Source of the DNA: Paenibacillus borealis | GTDB lineage: Bacteria; Bacillota; Bacilli; Paenibacillales; Paenibacillaceae | DNA: 64,000 bases | Direction of reading: 5' to 3' | Assembly (NCBI RefSeq): GCF_000758665.1 | Contig: NZ_CP009285.1 | Coordinates: forward strand, 5,704,001 to 5,768,000 | Shown here: piece by piece, positions 26,591-34,664 of the stretch | Position numbering within the stretch: the first letter of the stretch is position 1 | Layout of the letters: every line of letters begins with the position of its first letter | Made by a program: the position numbers and the translations under genes | Notes under the pieces: generated by a model | What the model was told of the DNA's origin: nothing | The model's database searches: none | The model's input: only the letters and a program-made list of their open reading frames with translations

Positions 26591-28168
26591 CTATTGATCT
26601 TTTGGCGCAGACAATACTTTTTGCTGATTACGGTATTCTACCGGACTCACACCTTCACTTTCTTTAAATACCCGGTTGAAGTTCTTCGTGTTCTCAAACC
26701 CGGAATTCTTGGCGATCTCGTAAATCATATCATCTGTGGTTTGAAGCAGCTGCTTGGCCTTACCGATCCGGTACTTCTTCAAATAGTTCACAAAATTCTC
26801 TCCCGTATATTCCCGGAAAGCCTGGCTGAAATAAGAATAGTTAAAGGATACTAGATTAGAAATAATGGTCATATTAATATTCTGTGCATAGTTCTCTTGA
26901 ATGTACTGGAGTGCCTTCTTCATTTCTTTATTATCCATCTGCACGGATTTCAAGGTATGGAGGTAGTCATCCAGCAGCAGGAACAAGCTCTCTGCTTCAC
27001 GGTAATAGTCTTGGAAACAGCTGAACTGATATAAATCGCTTACCTTATTGTACCGTTGCAGCATTTCCGCTGATTCTTCTTTACCATACAATTGAATGGA
27101 TTGATTAAATACAATTTCGTTCAGGGCTCTGCTGATTCCCTCAAGATACCCGATATTCTTCGGGCTGATATCCGCAGCGTCCAATATTTCATGAAGCAGC
27201 CTCAGCATCTCCGTCTCACGCCCTGAACCCAGCATATTCGCAACCCTTTTGATTGTATCTACAGGTACCTGATAGCCGCTATCCTTAAGGCAAATCTCCT
27301 CGAATGTTACGATTCCGGGTGCGGGCAGCATGAAAGTATGCTTCAAAGAAACAGCCGCCTCCTCATAAGCAGAGTAGAGCTTCTCCATCCCATAATTCAG
27401 CCCGCTTACGGCGATGTTCAGGTGAGAATCAGCCTGCATCAGCTGTCCGGTTATAATCGGTGCAGCAAGCGCGCCCTCCGTCAGGATAACAGCATGCGAA
27501 TTTCGGTCAAAAAACCGCACGAAGCGAAAATGAAATGCGGGCTGAAGCTGTTCTATTAACGCATGAATCTGCGCCTTAAAGGTAATCGTCCCTATTGCCT
27601 GCACATCCCCGGCATATTTGATTATCACTGTATGAAAACCGTGATCCATCCAGTCCAGCTCCAGCTGGGCCAGCCGCTCTCTAACCTCTTCCGCCTCAGC
27701 TGAAGGATAGCCCGCGTAGTAATTCAGCTGGCTCTCCATGTACTCCTCCCGCTGCTCAGAGGACGCGGACAGTGCATCTATCACTTCCGCTCTTCGTACA
27801 AGCTCCTCTTCAGCGCGCTTAATTGCAGCAGCCAATTCCTCGCGGATCACCGGTTTGAGCAGATATTCCTTCACTTCATAGCGGATAGCCGCTTTGGCAT
27901 AAGAGAAATCATCATAGCCGCTGACAATCACAATTACTGGCTTCAGATTGAAGTCTTGAATCGATTTTATTAATCCGATCCCATCCATCTCCGGCATACG
28001 GATATCCGTAATCAGAAGGTCTATATTCTCAGATTTCAGTATGTCCAGCGCCTCAAATGCATCACAGGCCAAACGGATGTCATAGACATCTTTATATTCC
28101 CGCTCAATCATGGCCTGAAGCCCGCGGCGGATATTCTTTTCATCATCCACAATCAGGAGCTTTCTCAT
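26591..28168 (-). CDS. Response regulator, AraC-output (YesN family)
   Basis: 525-residue DNA-binding response regulator. Receiver domain at residues 1-120 with phospho-acceptor Asp55 (LLITDIRMPEMDG) and KPV; a long variable linker; C-terminal AraC-type double helix-turn-helix (about 415-515), ending FENTKNFNRVFKESEGVSPVEYR. Partner of the YesM kinase whose gene overlaps it by 4 bases. In Paenibacillus such pairs usually sit beside a sugar ABC transporter, but none adjoins this one. Target genes are therefore unknown. Confidence 0.9.
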   Translation of the reverse strand: MRKLLIVDDEKNIRRGLQAMIEREYKDVYDIRLACDAFEALDILKSENIDLLITDIRMPEMDGIGLIKSIQDFNLKPVIVIVSGYDDFSYAKAAIRYEVKEYLLKPVIREELAAAIKRAEEELVRRAEVIDALSASSEQREEYMESQLNYYAGYPSAEAEEVRERLAQLELDWMDHGFHTVIIKYAGDVQAIGTITFKAQIHALIEQLQPAFHFRFVRFFDRNSHAVILTEGALAAPIITGQLMQADSHLNIAVSGLNYGMEKLYSAYEEAAVSLKHTFMLPAPGIVTFEEICLKDSGYQVPVDTIKRVANMLGSGRETEMLRLLHEILDAADISPKNIGYLEGISRALNEIVFNQSIQLYGKEESAEMLQRYNKVSDLYQFSCFQDYYREAESLFLLLDDYLHTLKSVQMDNKEMKKALQYIQENYAQNINMTIISNLVSFNYSYFSQAFREYTGENFVNYLKKYRIGKAKQLLQTTDDMIYEIAKNSGFENTKNFNRVFKESEGVSPVEYRNQQKVLSAPKDQ

Positions 28169-30084
28169 ATAATCTGTGTTCCTCCTCTACCTGATGTTAA
28201 TAAAGGCAGCTTCACGGTTACTTGGGTATAGCTTCCCCGCTTGCTCTCTATCCGGAGTCCATACTCCTCCCCGTACACCATCTGAATCCGCTGATTCACA
28301 TTTCGCAGCCCGATGCCGCCGCTCCGCTTATTCAGCTCCGCCGTCTCCGTCGTCTCCCCGGGCAATGCATAGAATTCCTCGTCGCTCATGATCAGCTTGC
28401 GATTCAGCTCCTGTAGCTTATCCCCGGCAATTCCGATACCGTTGTCAGTCACCTCTATATAGAAGAAACCGCCTTCTTCAAAAGCCCGTATAGCCACAAC
28501 CAGGCCGTCACCCTTCATCAAAGCGGAATATACCCCGTGCTTCAAGGCATTCTCCACAATAGGCTGCAGGGACATCTTTAATAATTCATGATCCCGAAAT
28601 CTGTCCTCCACCTCAATCACCAGTTTCAGCTTCTCGTCATAACGGATATTCATGATCGTTACGTAATGCTGAATATGACCCACTTCATCTCTCAGCTGCA
28701 CCCTGTCACTGGACCATCTGAGATTGTAACGCATAATACTGCCCAGGGAAGTGAGCGCATCCGATACGGTGTATTGTCCTTCGACTTCTGCAAGCATCTT
28801 CAAATTTTCCAGGGTGTTGTATAAAAAATGGGCATCAATCTGATTGTGCAATGCCTGGAGCTCGGCTTCTTTCGTGGCTGCGCTGCGCTTTACCGCATCG
28901 GCTATCATTTCATTGATCGTATTCAGCATCTGCCGGAAATGATGGGCCAGCTCTCCGATCTCATCACCGCCTCTGACATCAATGTCTACGCCAAAATCGC
29001 CGCTGCGTACTTGTTTCATGGATTCCCGCAAAATATTCAGTTTGTTCAGTATGATGGACTGCATGAAGAAGGTTGTAATGGCCAGAAGTATCAGCAGGAT
29101 TAGAATGACCACAATGACGGTGTTTCGGGTTTGATCTATCTTGGAATATGTAGTCTGTAATGAAATCACATTGATAAGCTCTGCATTTATTTTATCGATA
29201 TGTTCCACGAGGTATAGGAAATCCTCCCCCTTACGGGAGAGCAGCAATGATGACTTGCCTGCTTGCTGGTACTTAGCGACGGCCTGCTGAATATCAGCTT
29301 CATCCAATTCCGGTAGCGGGTCTGTGTTGTTGGCATGCAGGTTGCCCTGCTGATCAAGTATGTAAAACCGGGAAACCCGGTCACTGCTGTTGTTATAAGC
29401 CTTTTTGAAGAAATTCCCGATGGGCATATCGACTTTGATGATTCCAAGATGCTGGATAAGATTCTGGCTGTTAATCTGATTAACTCCCGCCATCAAGGAG
29501 ACTATAGAGCTTGAGCTTTGGTTCACAGCAGCGTTGCTGTCCTGTACCTGTAATAGTGTATCTTCCGATTGAATTTCCCATAGAATGTTTCCATTTTGAT
29601 TCATCATTTTAGTATAAAAGGGGCTGTCCTTAATCCTCTCTTCATGATAAATGATCGGCCAGAGCTCACTGATCCATGGATTATTCACGAAGAAACGGAT
29701 ACCCGCGATATCCGAATTATTAAACAGCACACTTTGCAAAAAGGTCAGAGAATACTCTTGGAACCGCTTGATATCCTCCAACTCGGGCTCCGATTCAACA
29801 GTTACATACTCCCTCAGCTGCCGATCCGAAACCAGTAACCCGATTGACTGCTCCATGACCTCGATCTTGCTCATAATCTCTTGTTTCTCATTATCGGTCT
29901 GGTAACGGTTCTCCTGAATGATGTCTTTAATCGTATTCTGATAGAACCCGGTAAACAAATAGTTAGAGATTATAATAACCGGAACCAGAATAATCAAGAT
30001 ATAAGCCCCGATTAGCTTAATTTGAATGGACAGATCCGCAAACCACCTCATTAGCTTCTCTGCTGTGCTCCTAACCCTGGCCAT
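28165..30084 (-). CDS. Sensor histidine kinase, YesM family
   Basis: 639-residue membrane kinase. Helix 1 about 23-47, extracellular sensor region of the dCache type about 48-320, helix 2 about 322-345, HAMP (about 346-398), then His_kinase block with phosphorylated His419 in QIDAHFLYNTLENL (family usually QINPHFLYN) and an ATPase domain with SLQPIVENALKHG, DNGIGI and GGIGLRNVNQRI. GGGGCGGGAG precedes the ATG. It overlaps the YesN gene. The extracellular ligand is unknown and no transporter is linked. Confidence 0.92.
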   Translation of the reverse strand: MARVRSTAEKLMRWFADLSIQIKLIGAYILIILVPVIIISNYLFTGFYQNTIKDIIQENRYQTDNEKQEIMSKIEVMEQSIGLLVSDRQLREYVTVESEPELEDIKRFQEYSLTFLQSVLFNNSDIAGIRFFVNNPWISELWPIIYHEERIKDSPFYTKMMNQNGNILWEIQSEDTLLQVQDSNAAVNQSSSSIVSLMAGVNQINSQNLIQHLGIIKVDMPIGNFFKKAYNNSSDRVSRFYILDQQGNLHANNTDPLPELDEADIQQAVAKYQQAGKSSLLLSRKGEDFLYLVEHIDKINAELINVISLQTTYSKIDQTRNTVIVVILILLILLAITTFFMQSIILNKLNILRESMKQVRSGDFGVDIDVRGGDEIGELAHHFRQMLNTINEMIADAVKRSAATKEAELQALHNQIDAHFLYNTLENLKMLAEVEGQYTVSDALTSLGSIMRYNLRWSSDRVQLRDEVGHIQHYVTIMNIRYDEKLKLVIEVEDRFRDHELLKMSLQPIVENALKHGVYSALMKGDGLVVAIRAFEEGGFFYIEVTDNGIGIAGDKLQELNRKLIMSDEEFYALPGETTETAELNKRSGGIGLRNVNQRIQMVYGEEYGLRIESKRGSYTQVTVKLPLLTSGRGGTQII

Positions 30085-30214
30085 CTCCCGCCCCTTTTCT
30101 TCAACCGCTCCTGTTATCTCAATTATATTTCATCATATTTGAATTCATAAGGCAGCAAATTTCAGTCAGGGTTGCAGAATTTTAGTTATATGTCTCAAAA
30201 ATATAATGTATAGC

Positions 30215-30251
30215 ACAAAAGGCCGGCTCCCTCTGTCAGGTAACCGGCCTT
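30215..30251 (-). terminator. Terminator of the MFS-TetR operon
   Basis: AAGGCCGG (30219-30226) pairs with CCGGCCTT (30244-30251); on the minus strand the stem is followed by TTGTG. Confidence 0.75.
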
Positions 30252-30273
30252 CTATTATCGTAAAGCCTCTACT

Positions 30274-30852
30274 TTAAGGGGTTAACCCTCTGGTAAAGGT
30301 CTGCACACTCTCCGTAATGAATGCCTCAAGTGAGATTGTACCAATATCCAAGGTATTGGCGAATACCCCGTAATTCATCGAGATGAAGGAATAGGCCTGA
30401 ATTTCCGGATTGACATCGGCCAGCTTCCCCTTTCCGGACATCACCGTGAAATAATTCGTCAAAATCCTTATAAATTGTCTGGGATGCTTCAATGTTCTTT
30501 CACTGAACCCCGGTAAATTATCCGCTTCTTTCATGCTGATCATAATCATCTTCCGGTTGCGGTTCATGATTTCATGGTAGGTCCGGCTGATCAGCAGCAA
30601 GTCTGTCTGTAAATCCCAGATCAGCTTTTCATCAAACAGCCTGGTCATTTCTTCAGCATAATGAAAGCGGTCAAAGGCAGCTTCGAGCAGGTTCTGTTTA
30701 CTTCCAAAGTGGCGGAACAATGTTTTCTCACTGAATCCGGCTGCGGCAGCTATTTCCTGGGTGGTTACCCCTTTATAACCCTTGCTTGCGATTAAATCGA
30801 TTGCTGCGAGCAGCAATTTGTCACTGTTGCTTATACTGCTGTCTTCGCTCAC
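30274..30852 (-). CDS. TetR-family transcriptional regulator
   Basis: 192 residues with an N-terminal TetR helix-turn-helix (GVTTQEIAAAAGFSEKTLFRHFGSKQNLLEAAF, about residues 28-60) and a helical ligand domain. The GTG start at 30852 follows GGAGGTG. Its first 32 bases overlap the end of the upstream MFS gene, so the repressor is made with the pump it probably controls through the 18-bp palindrome at 32287. Confidence 0.88.
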   Translation of the reverse strand: MSEDSSISNSDKLLLAAIDLIASKGYKGVTTQEIAAAAGFSEKTLFRHFGSKQNLLEAAFDRFHYAEEMTRLFDEKLIWDLQTDLLLISRTYHEIMNRNRKMIMISMKEADNLPGFSERTLKHPRQFIRILTNYFTVMSGKGKLADVNPEIQAYSFISMNYGVFANTLDIGTISLEAFITESVQTFTRGLTP

Positions 30853-32254
30853 TTAATCCACCTCCGCTTTGTATTTTAGCACTGCGCCCGAATTGAATGA
30901 AGTAGAGCAAGACCATTACCGCAACCAATAACGCAAGCGCAAGGAAAATATTACTGTAAATAAAAGCAGTGCTATTGCCCGGGACCGGATTTAGATGAAT
31001 AGTTGTTGTACCGGAATCCAGAATCTTCCCGAAGACTGCTGCAGAGACTGCCCCGGCTATGAAATTAAACATGGACAAGAGGCCCATCCCAATTCCGATT
31101 TGCTCCTTCGGCAGCGTCTGTGAAACGGTATTCGTCAAAGCAATCTGCATAAATGCTTGACCAAGAACACTGAAGATAAGAAAGATTGAGATAAAGACCG
31201 GTGACATACCCACAACAGAAGACAAGCATAAGAAACCAAAGATTAGAATGCTGGCCGCTGTATATAGCAGAAATGGATTGCCTTTCTCATCCGCCAGCTT
31301 GCCCCCTTTGCGTCCCATAAATGCAGTTACAAGGGCCGACGGCAGCATAACGATCCCCGTAACGGCTGGTGAGAGCTGGTTTACCTGGGATAGCATTTGA
31401 GGCGTAGTGAACGGAGTCCCGAAGCCTATAGCAGCCATCACAAAATATATTGCTAAACCGAAGGTAAACGGTCTGTTGCGGAACACAGAAGGTTTGACGA
31501 ACGGATCAGCAGCATAACGGATACGCACCATGAACAGGATCAGCATAACACCCCCTGCCAGAGCATACCCTCTCCCTCCGTTAGTCAACGCGAGCAATAA
31601 GGCAGCAATGGTTCCTGCCAGCAGAACTCCGCCGATGATATCAATGGTGCTGTCGCTGCCCTTCTCGTCATCCAGATATTTGCGGTAAAACGGCAGCGTA
31701 AACAGCGACAGCAGGGGAATCACAAACAGCACCTGCCAGTTCCAGGCGGTGGATACGAAGCCGGCAATAATCGGGCCCAGTGCAGCGCCAAGAGAAGTCC
31801 CGATCACATTGATGCCTAACATCCGGCCGCGCTTTTCAGGTGCAAAATAACGGATGGGAATGATCATGGCCAGCGCAGGAATGACCGATGCTCCAACCGC
31901 CTGCAATATACGGGCGGCGATCATCATCCAATACTCGGTAGCCAGAAGCCCTACTATGGAACCGGCAGAAAGAAACAATAGACCGAACGTCAGCAGATTC
32001 TTCAAGCTGTATTTGTCCGTCAGTTTGCCGAAGGTTACTGTACCAATAGCGTACACTATCAAATAACCGGTCACGATCCAGCTCACCTGCGATGGGGATA
32101 GTTGAAACTGTCTGCTGATCACCGGAAGAACCACATTAAACATCGTTCCATTCATCACGGAGATGATCAGTGTAAAAACAAGAATACGCATTAATGGCAT
32201 TCCATGATTTGCTCTCATGTTACCGTTTGATTGCGTGTTGTCGTTCGTTTGCAT
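30821..32254 (-). CDS. MFS drug efflux transporter (14-helix, TetA(L)/QacA-like)
   Basis: 477-residue proton antiporter. NGTMFNVVLPVISRQFQLSPSQVSWIVTGYLIVYAIGT at residues 35-70 and the motif C segment NVIGTSLGAALGPIIAGFV (near 150) resemble the tetracycline/bacillibactin-type 14-helix exporters. GAGGCGAACAA precedes the ATG. Transcribed from a TTGACG/TATTAT promoter with a TetR palindrome directly downstream and followed by an overlapping tetR gene. The drug is unknown. Confidence 0.87.
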   Translation of the reverse strand: MQTNDNTQSNGNMRANHGMPLMRILVFTLIISVMNGTMFNVVLPVISRQFQLSPSQVSWIVTGYLIVYAIGTVTFGKLTDKYSLKNLLTFGLLFLSAGSIVGLLATEYWMMIAARILQAVGASVIPALAMIIPIRYFAPEKRGRMLGINVIGTSLGAALGPIIAGFVSTAWNWQVLFVIPLLSLFTLPFYRKYLDDEKGSDSTIDIIGGVLLAGTIAALLLALTNGGRGYALAGGVMLILFMVRIRYAADPFVKPSVFRNRPFTFGLAIYFVMAAIGFGTPFTTPQMLSQVNQLSPAVTGIVMLPSALVTAFMGRKGGKLADEKGNPFLLYTAASILIFGFLCLSSVVGMSPVFISIFLIFSVLGQAFMQIALTNTVSQTLPKEQIGIGMGLLSMFNFIAGAVSAAVFGKILDSGTTTIHLNPVPGNSTAFIYSNIFLALALLVAVMVLLYFIQFGRSAKIQSGGGLSERRQQYKQQ

Positions 32255-32286
32255 TTGTTCGCCTCATTTCTATGGCCACATATGAC

Positions 32287-32342
32287 TGTCAGTACTTACT
32301 GACATTTAAATAGATAATAGCTTACCCGAGGTATAACGTCAA
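32287..32342 (-). promoter_or_regulatory. Promoter and TetR operator of the MFS-TetR operon
   Basis: Minus strand: TTGACG (32342-32337), 17-base spacer, TATTAT (32319-32314). Just downstream is the palindrome TGTCAGTA-CT-TACTGACA (32287-32304), a form common for TetR repressors of efflux pumps. Confidence 0.8.
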
Positions 32343-32418
32343 GCTACAGCTGCATGTTTAAGAAAATATGCTTAAAAGGCATACGATTGAATCATCGCAT
32401 GCCTTCGCGCCGTAACTA

Positions 32419-33651
32419 TTACTCTGCCGGTACAGCAGATACCTGTTCACTTTTGACAGGCCCTCTTGAGGGTAGCTTTAAAAGAAGAGAAACCAGGAAC
32501 CCGGCGAAAATAATCGCCCCCAAGATCCCGAAGGAGAGCGGATAGTTCTCCGTCTTTAATAATTTCAGGGCTAATAGAGGTCCCGTGCTGGCGCCTAAGA
32601 ACAGAATAAAGGCGTTGAATGAAATCGCAGACCCGCGCGCGCTCCCGCCCAGCTGGCTGACGATAGAAATGACAACGGGAGTTACCAGGGCAATCCCCGC
32701 CACAAAAATAACACTCATCAGGACAATAACCGGCAGGCCCGGGTTCAAGCCTAAAGCAAGCAACCCTACTGAACCTAAAGCTAATCCGCCCCGCAGAACG
32801 GCGGCCATCCCCAGCCTTTGGGCAATTCTTCCCGAGAAGGGCGATAACAGCATCCCGGCGATCCCCGCTGCACGAATCGAAAGGATTGTCTGTGCGGAGA
32901 GCCCGAACTTGGCTGAGCTTAAGTAACTTCCTAATACGGTGTACATCCCGACCAAGGATAGCAGCAGCACGAAGGTTATGGCAAAAGCCAGCAGCAGCTG
33001 TGTTTGTTTGAGCAGACCGGCCATCTGCTTGAACTTTAGCAGCACATTTTCTTTCGGCCGGTGCAATTCATCCTTCGGGAGAAAGCGAATGACAATGACT
33101 GCCGTAATCCCGTACACCACTCCGAGAATGAAGAAAATTTCGTGCCAGCCCCAATATTCGTTCACCAGCCCGCTAAACACCTGGCCTACGATCCCTGCCA
33201 TCAGCAGCCCGGAGCTTATAAACCCGAGGGCTGTAAGTCTTTTATGGGGAGGAAACATTTCCCCGGCGTACACAAGTGAAATCGGCGCGAATGCAGCAGC
33301 AATAAGCCCCTGGACCCCTCTGAGGACAATCAGCCCGTAGAAGCTATCCACAAACCCGATCGCAACAGTAACTAAAGTTAACCCGACAATACTCGCGGCC
33401 AGGAATACTTTACGTCCGTATCTGTCAGAGAACGGCCCGTAGAGCAGACAACCCAGCGCATAACAGAGTGAGAACGAACTTCCGATCCAGGCGGCCTCAC
33501 CCGGGCTGATCTGGAAGGCCTGCGTAAATACATCGGCCAAAGGAATTGTGATATACATGCTGGTTAAGATGACCAATCCGCACCAGAATAAAATGACCGT
33601 CATTAAAGAGTAGCTTGGATTGCCGCTCTGCTTGCTTATCGTCTGATTCAT
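32419..33651 (-). CDS. MFS transporter, DHA1-like (YnfM/AraJ type)
   Basis: 410-residue, 12-helix exporter. Motif A is clear (YGPFSDRYGRKVFLAASIVG, about 71-90), and a central loop (LPKDELHRPKENVLLKFKQMAGLLKQ) separates the halves. GGGGAG is 9 bases before the ATG. It lies 30 bases downstream of a TetR gene and should share its palindrome-controlled promoter. Likely a drug or metabolite exporter; substrate unknown. Confidence 0.87.
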   Translation of the reverse strand: MNQTISKQSGNPSYSLMTVILFWCGLVILTSMYITIPLADVFTQAFQISPGEAAWIGSSFSLCYALGCLLYGPFSDRYGRKVFLAASIVGLTLVTVAIGFVDSFYGLIVLRGVQGLIAAAFAPISLVYAGEMFPPHKRLTALGFISSGLLMAGIVGQVFSGLVNEYWGWHEIFFILGVVYGITAVIVIRFLPKDELHRPKENVLLKFKQMAGLLKQTQLLLAFAITFVLLLSLVGMYTVLGSYLSSAKFGLSAQTILSIRAAGIAGMLLSPFSGRIAQRLGMAAVLRGGLALGSVGLLALGLNPGLPVIVLMSVIFVAGIALVTPVVISIVSQLGGSARGSAISFNAFILFLGASTGPLLALKLLKTENYPLSFGILGAIIFAGFLVSLLLKLPSRGPVKSEQVSAVPAE

Positions 33652-33681
33652 GAAGTAAAGCTCCCCGGTTTAATAGTTTTT

Positions 33682-34266
33682 TTAATTTGCCGCAGCAGCG
33701 ATTCCATTCATCACATGGATCAACAGATCGTTGATGTAATCCTCATCCGGGATTTTTTTATAGATCAGAATCTGAAAGTAAATGGGACCATAGAGCAGGT
33801 CCAGGGCGACATCCAGGTTAACCGCCGGTTTGACTTCACCTTTATCGATCGCTGCCTGGAGCGCTTGTTTGGCTGTATTTCGCTTGGTGATTAAGAATAG
33901 GTTGTAAAAGTCTTCGGCAATCTCATCGTTCTCCGTAACAATCGTTAAAGTGGACTTCCCGATCGGGCTGTTAAGTATACGTGCCAAAGCTTCAAGCTGC
34001 TGCCTAAAGTTATCCTGAACCGGTCTGTTGCCGTCAAACTCAAACCCGGATTCCGCGGTCATGAGAAACGCATCCAGTACAAGACGCGCTTTATTGTTCC
34101 ACCATCTATAAATGGTTGATTTGCCTACTCCGGCCTGTGACGCAACCGCCTCAATGGTTAAAGAGGAATAGCTGTTTACTGCCAGCATCTCAATCGTTGC
34201 CTCAAGAATCCCCCTCTTACTCCGGGCTTCCTTGTGCTTCATAGTTATGTTTATGTCCGTGTTCAT
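33682..34266 (-). CDS. TetR-family transcriptional regulator
   Basis: 194 residues; helix-turn-helix SYSSLTIEAVASQAGVGKSTIYRWWNNKARLVLDAF (about 32-66) followed by a TetR_C helical domain. The ATG at 34266 has AGGGGGTG about 6 bases upstream; the in-frame GTG at 34275 lies inside that ribosome site. First gene of an operon with the downstream MFS pump. A 16-bp perfect palindrome overlaps its start region, so it is autoregulated. Confidence 0.88.
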   Translation of the reverse strand: MNTDINITMKHKEARSKRGILEATIEMLAVNSYSSLTIEAVASQAGVGKSTIYRWWNNKARLVLDAFLMTAESGFEFDGNRPVQDNFRQQLEALARILNSPIGKSTLTIVTENDEIAEDFYNLFLITKRNTAKQALQAAIDKGEVKPAVNLDVALDLLYGPIYFQILIYKKIPDEDYINDLLIHVMNGIAAAAN

Positions 34267-34310
34267 TGGTTTCACCCCCTGAATTGCAAATCATGCTTAT
34301 GAATAAACGA

Positions 34311-34357
34311 AACGATACGTATCGTTATATTATCATATAAAAATTCATATTTGTAAA
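34311..34357 (-). promoter_or_regulatory. Promoter and perfect palindromic TetR operator
   Basis: Minus strand TTTACA (34357-34352), 17-base spacer, GATAAT (34334-34329), then AACGATACGTATCGTT (34311-34326), a 16-base perfect palindrome around the expected start site. Confidence 0.8.
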
Positions 34358-34379
34358 TTTAAAATAATATTCGTGAGGA

Positions 34380-34500
34380 GCAGATTAGCCGGCTGAGTGC
34401 ACACGAACAACCTCAAGGCCTGATTTGTTAAAATAACGGCCCTCCAGTCCGCAAAGGTGCTGCCGCTGATGGAACGCTGCAGTGTGACGGGTGCCTTACA
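34380..34500. other. Intergenic spacer
   Basis: No gene or clear signal is seen between the promoter of the TetR-MFS operon and the GH127 terminator. Confidence 0.5.
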
Positions 34501-34546
34501 AAAAGAGATGCCCCGTCCAGCCATGTTATGGCTCTGGGGACACCTC
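34496..34546 (-). terminator. Terminator of the GH127 gene
   Basis: Minus-strand stem with GAG-GTGTCCCC / GGGGCATCTC outer arms and AGCCA/TGGCT inner arms, followed by TTTTTG. Confidence 0.7.
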
Positions 34547-34550
34547 TGAT

Positions 34551-34613
34551 TACTCTGGTTACTCTGGTTACTCTGGTTACTATGACTATTCTAGTTACTC
34601 TGATTCCTCTCTT
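34551..34613. repeat. 9-bp tandem repeat in the GH127 3' untranslated region
   Basis: TTACTCTGG is repeated perfectly at 34551, 34560 and 34569, then four decayed units run to 34613. As at the glycerate kinase gene, the array lies between the stop codon and the terminator. Confidence 0.8.
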
Positions 34614-34664
34614 AAGCTACACCGGTTAAATTCTGTTCTGCGGCAGCAGGAATGTTATACCCGC

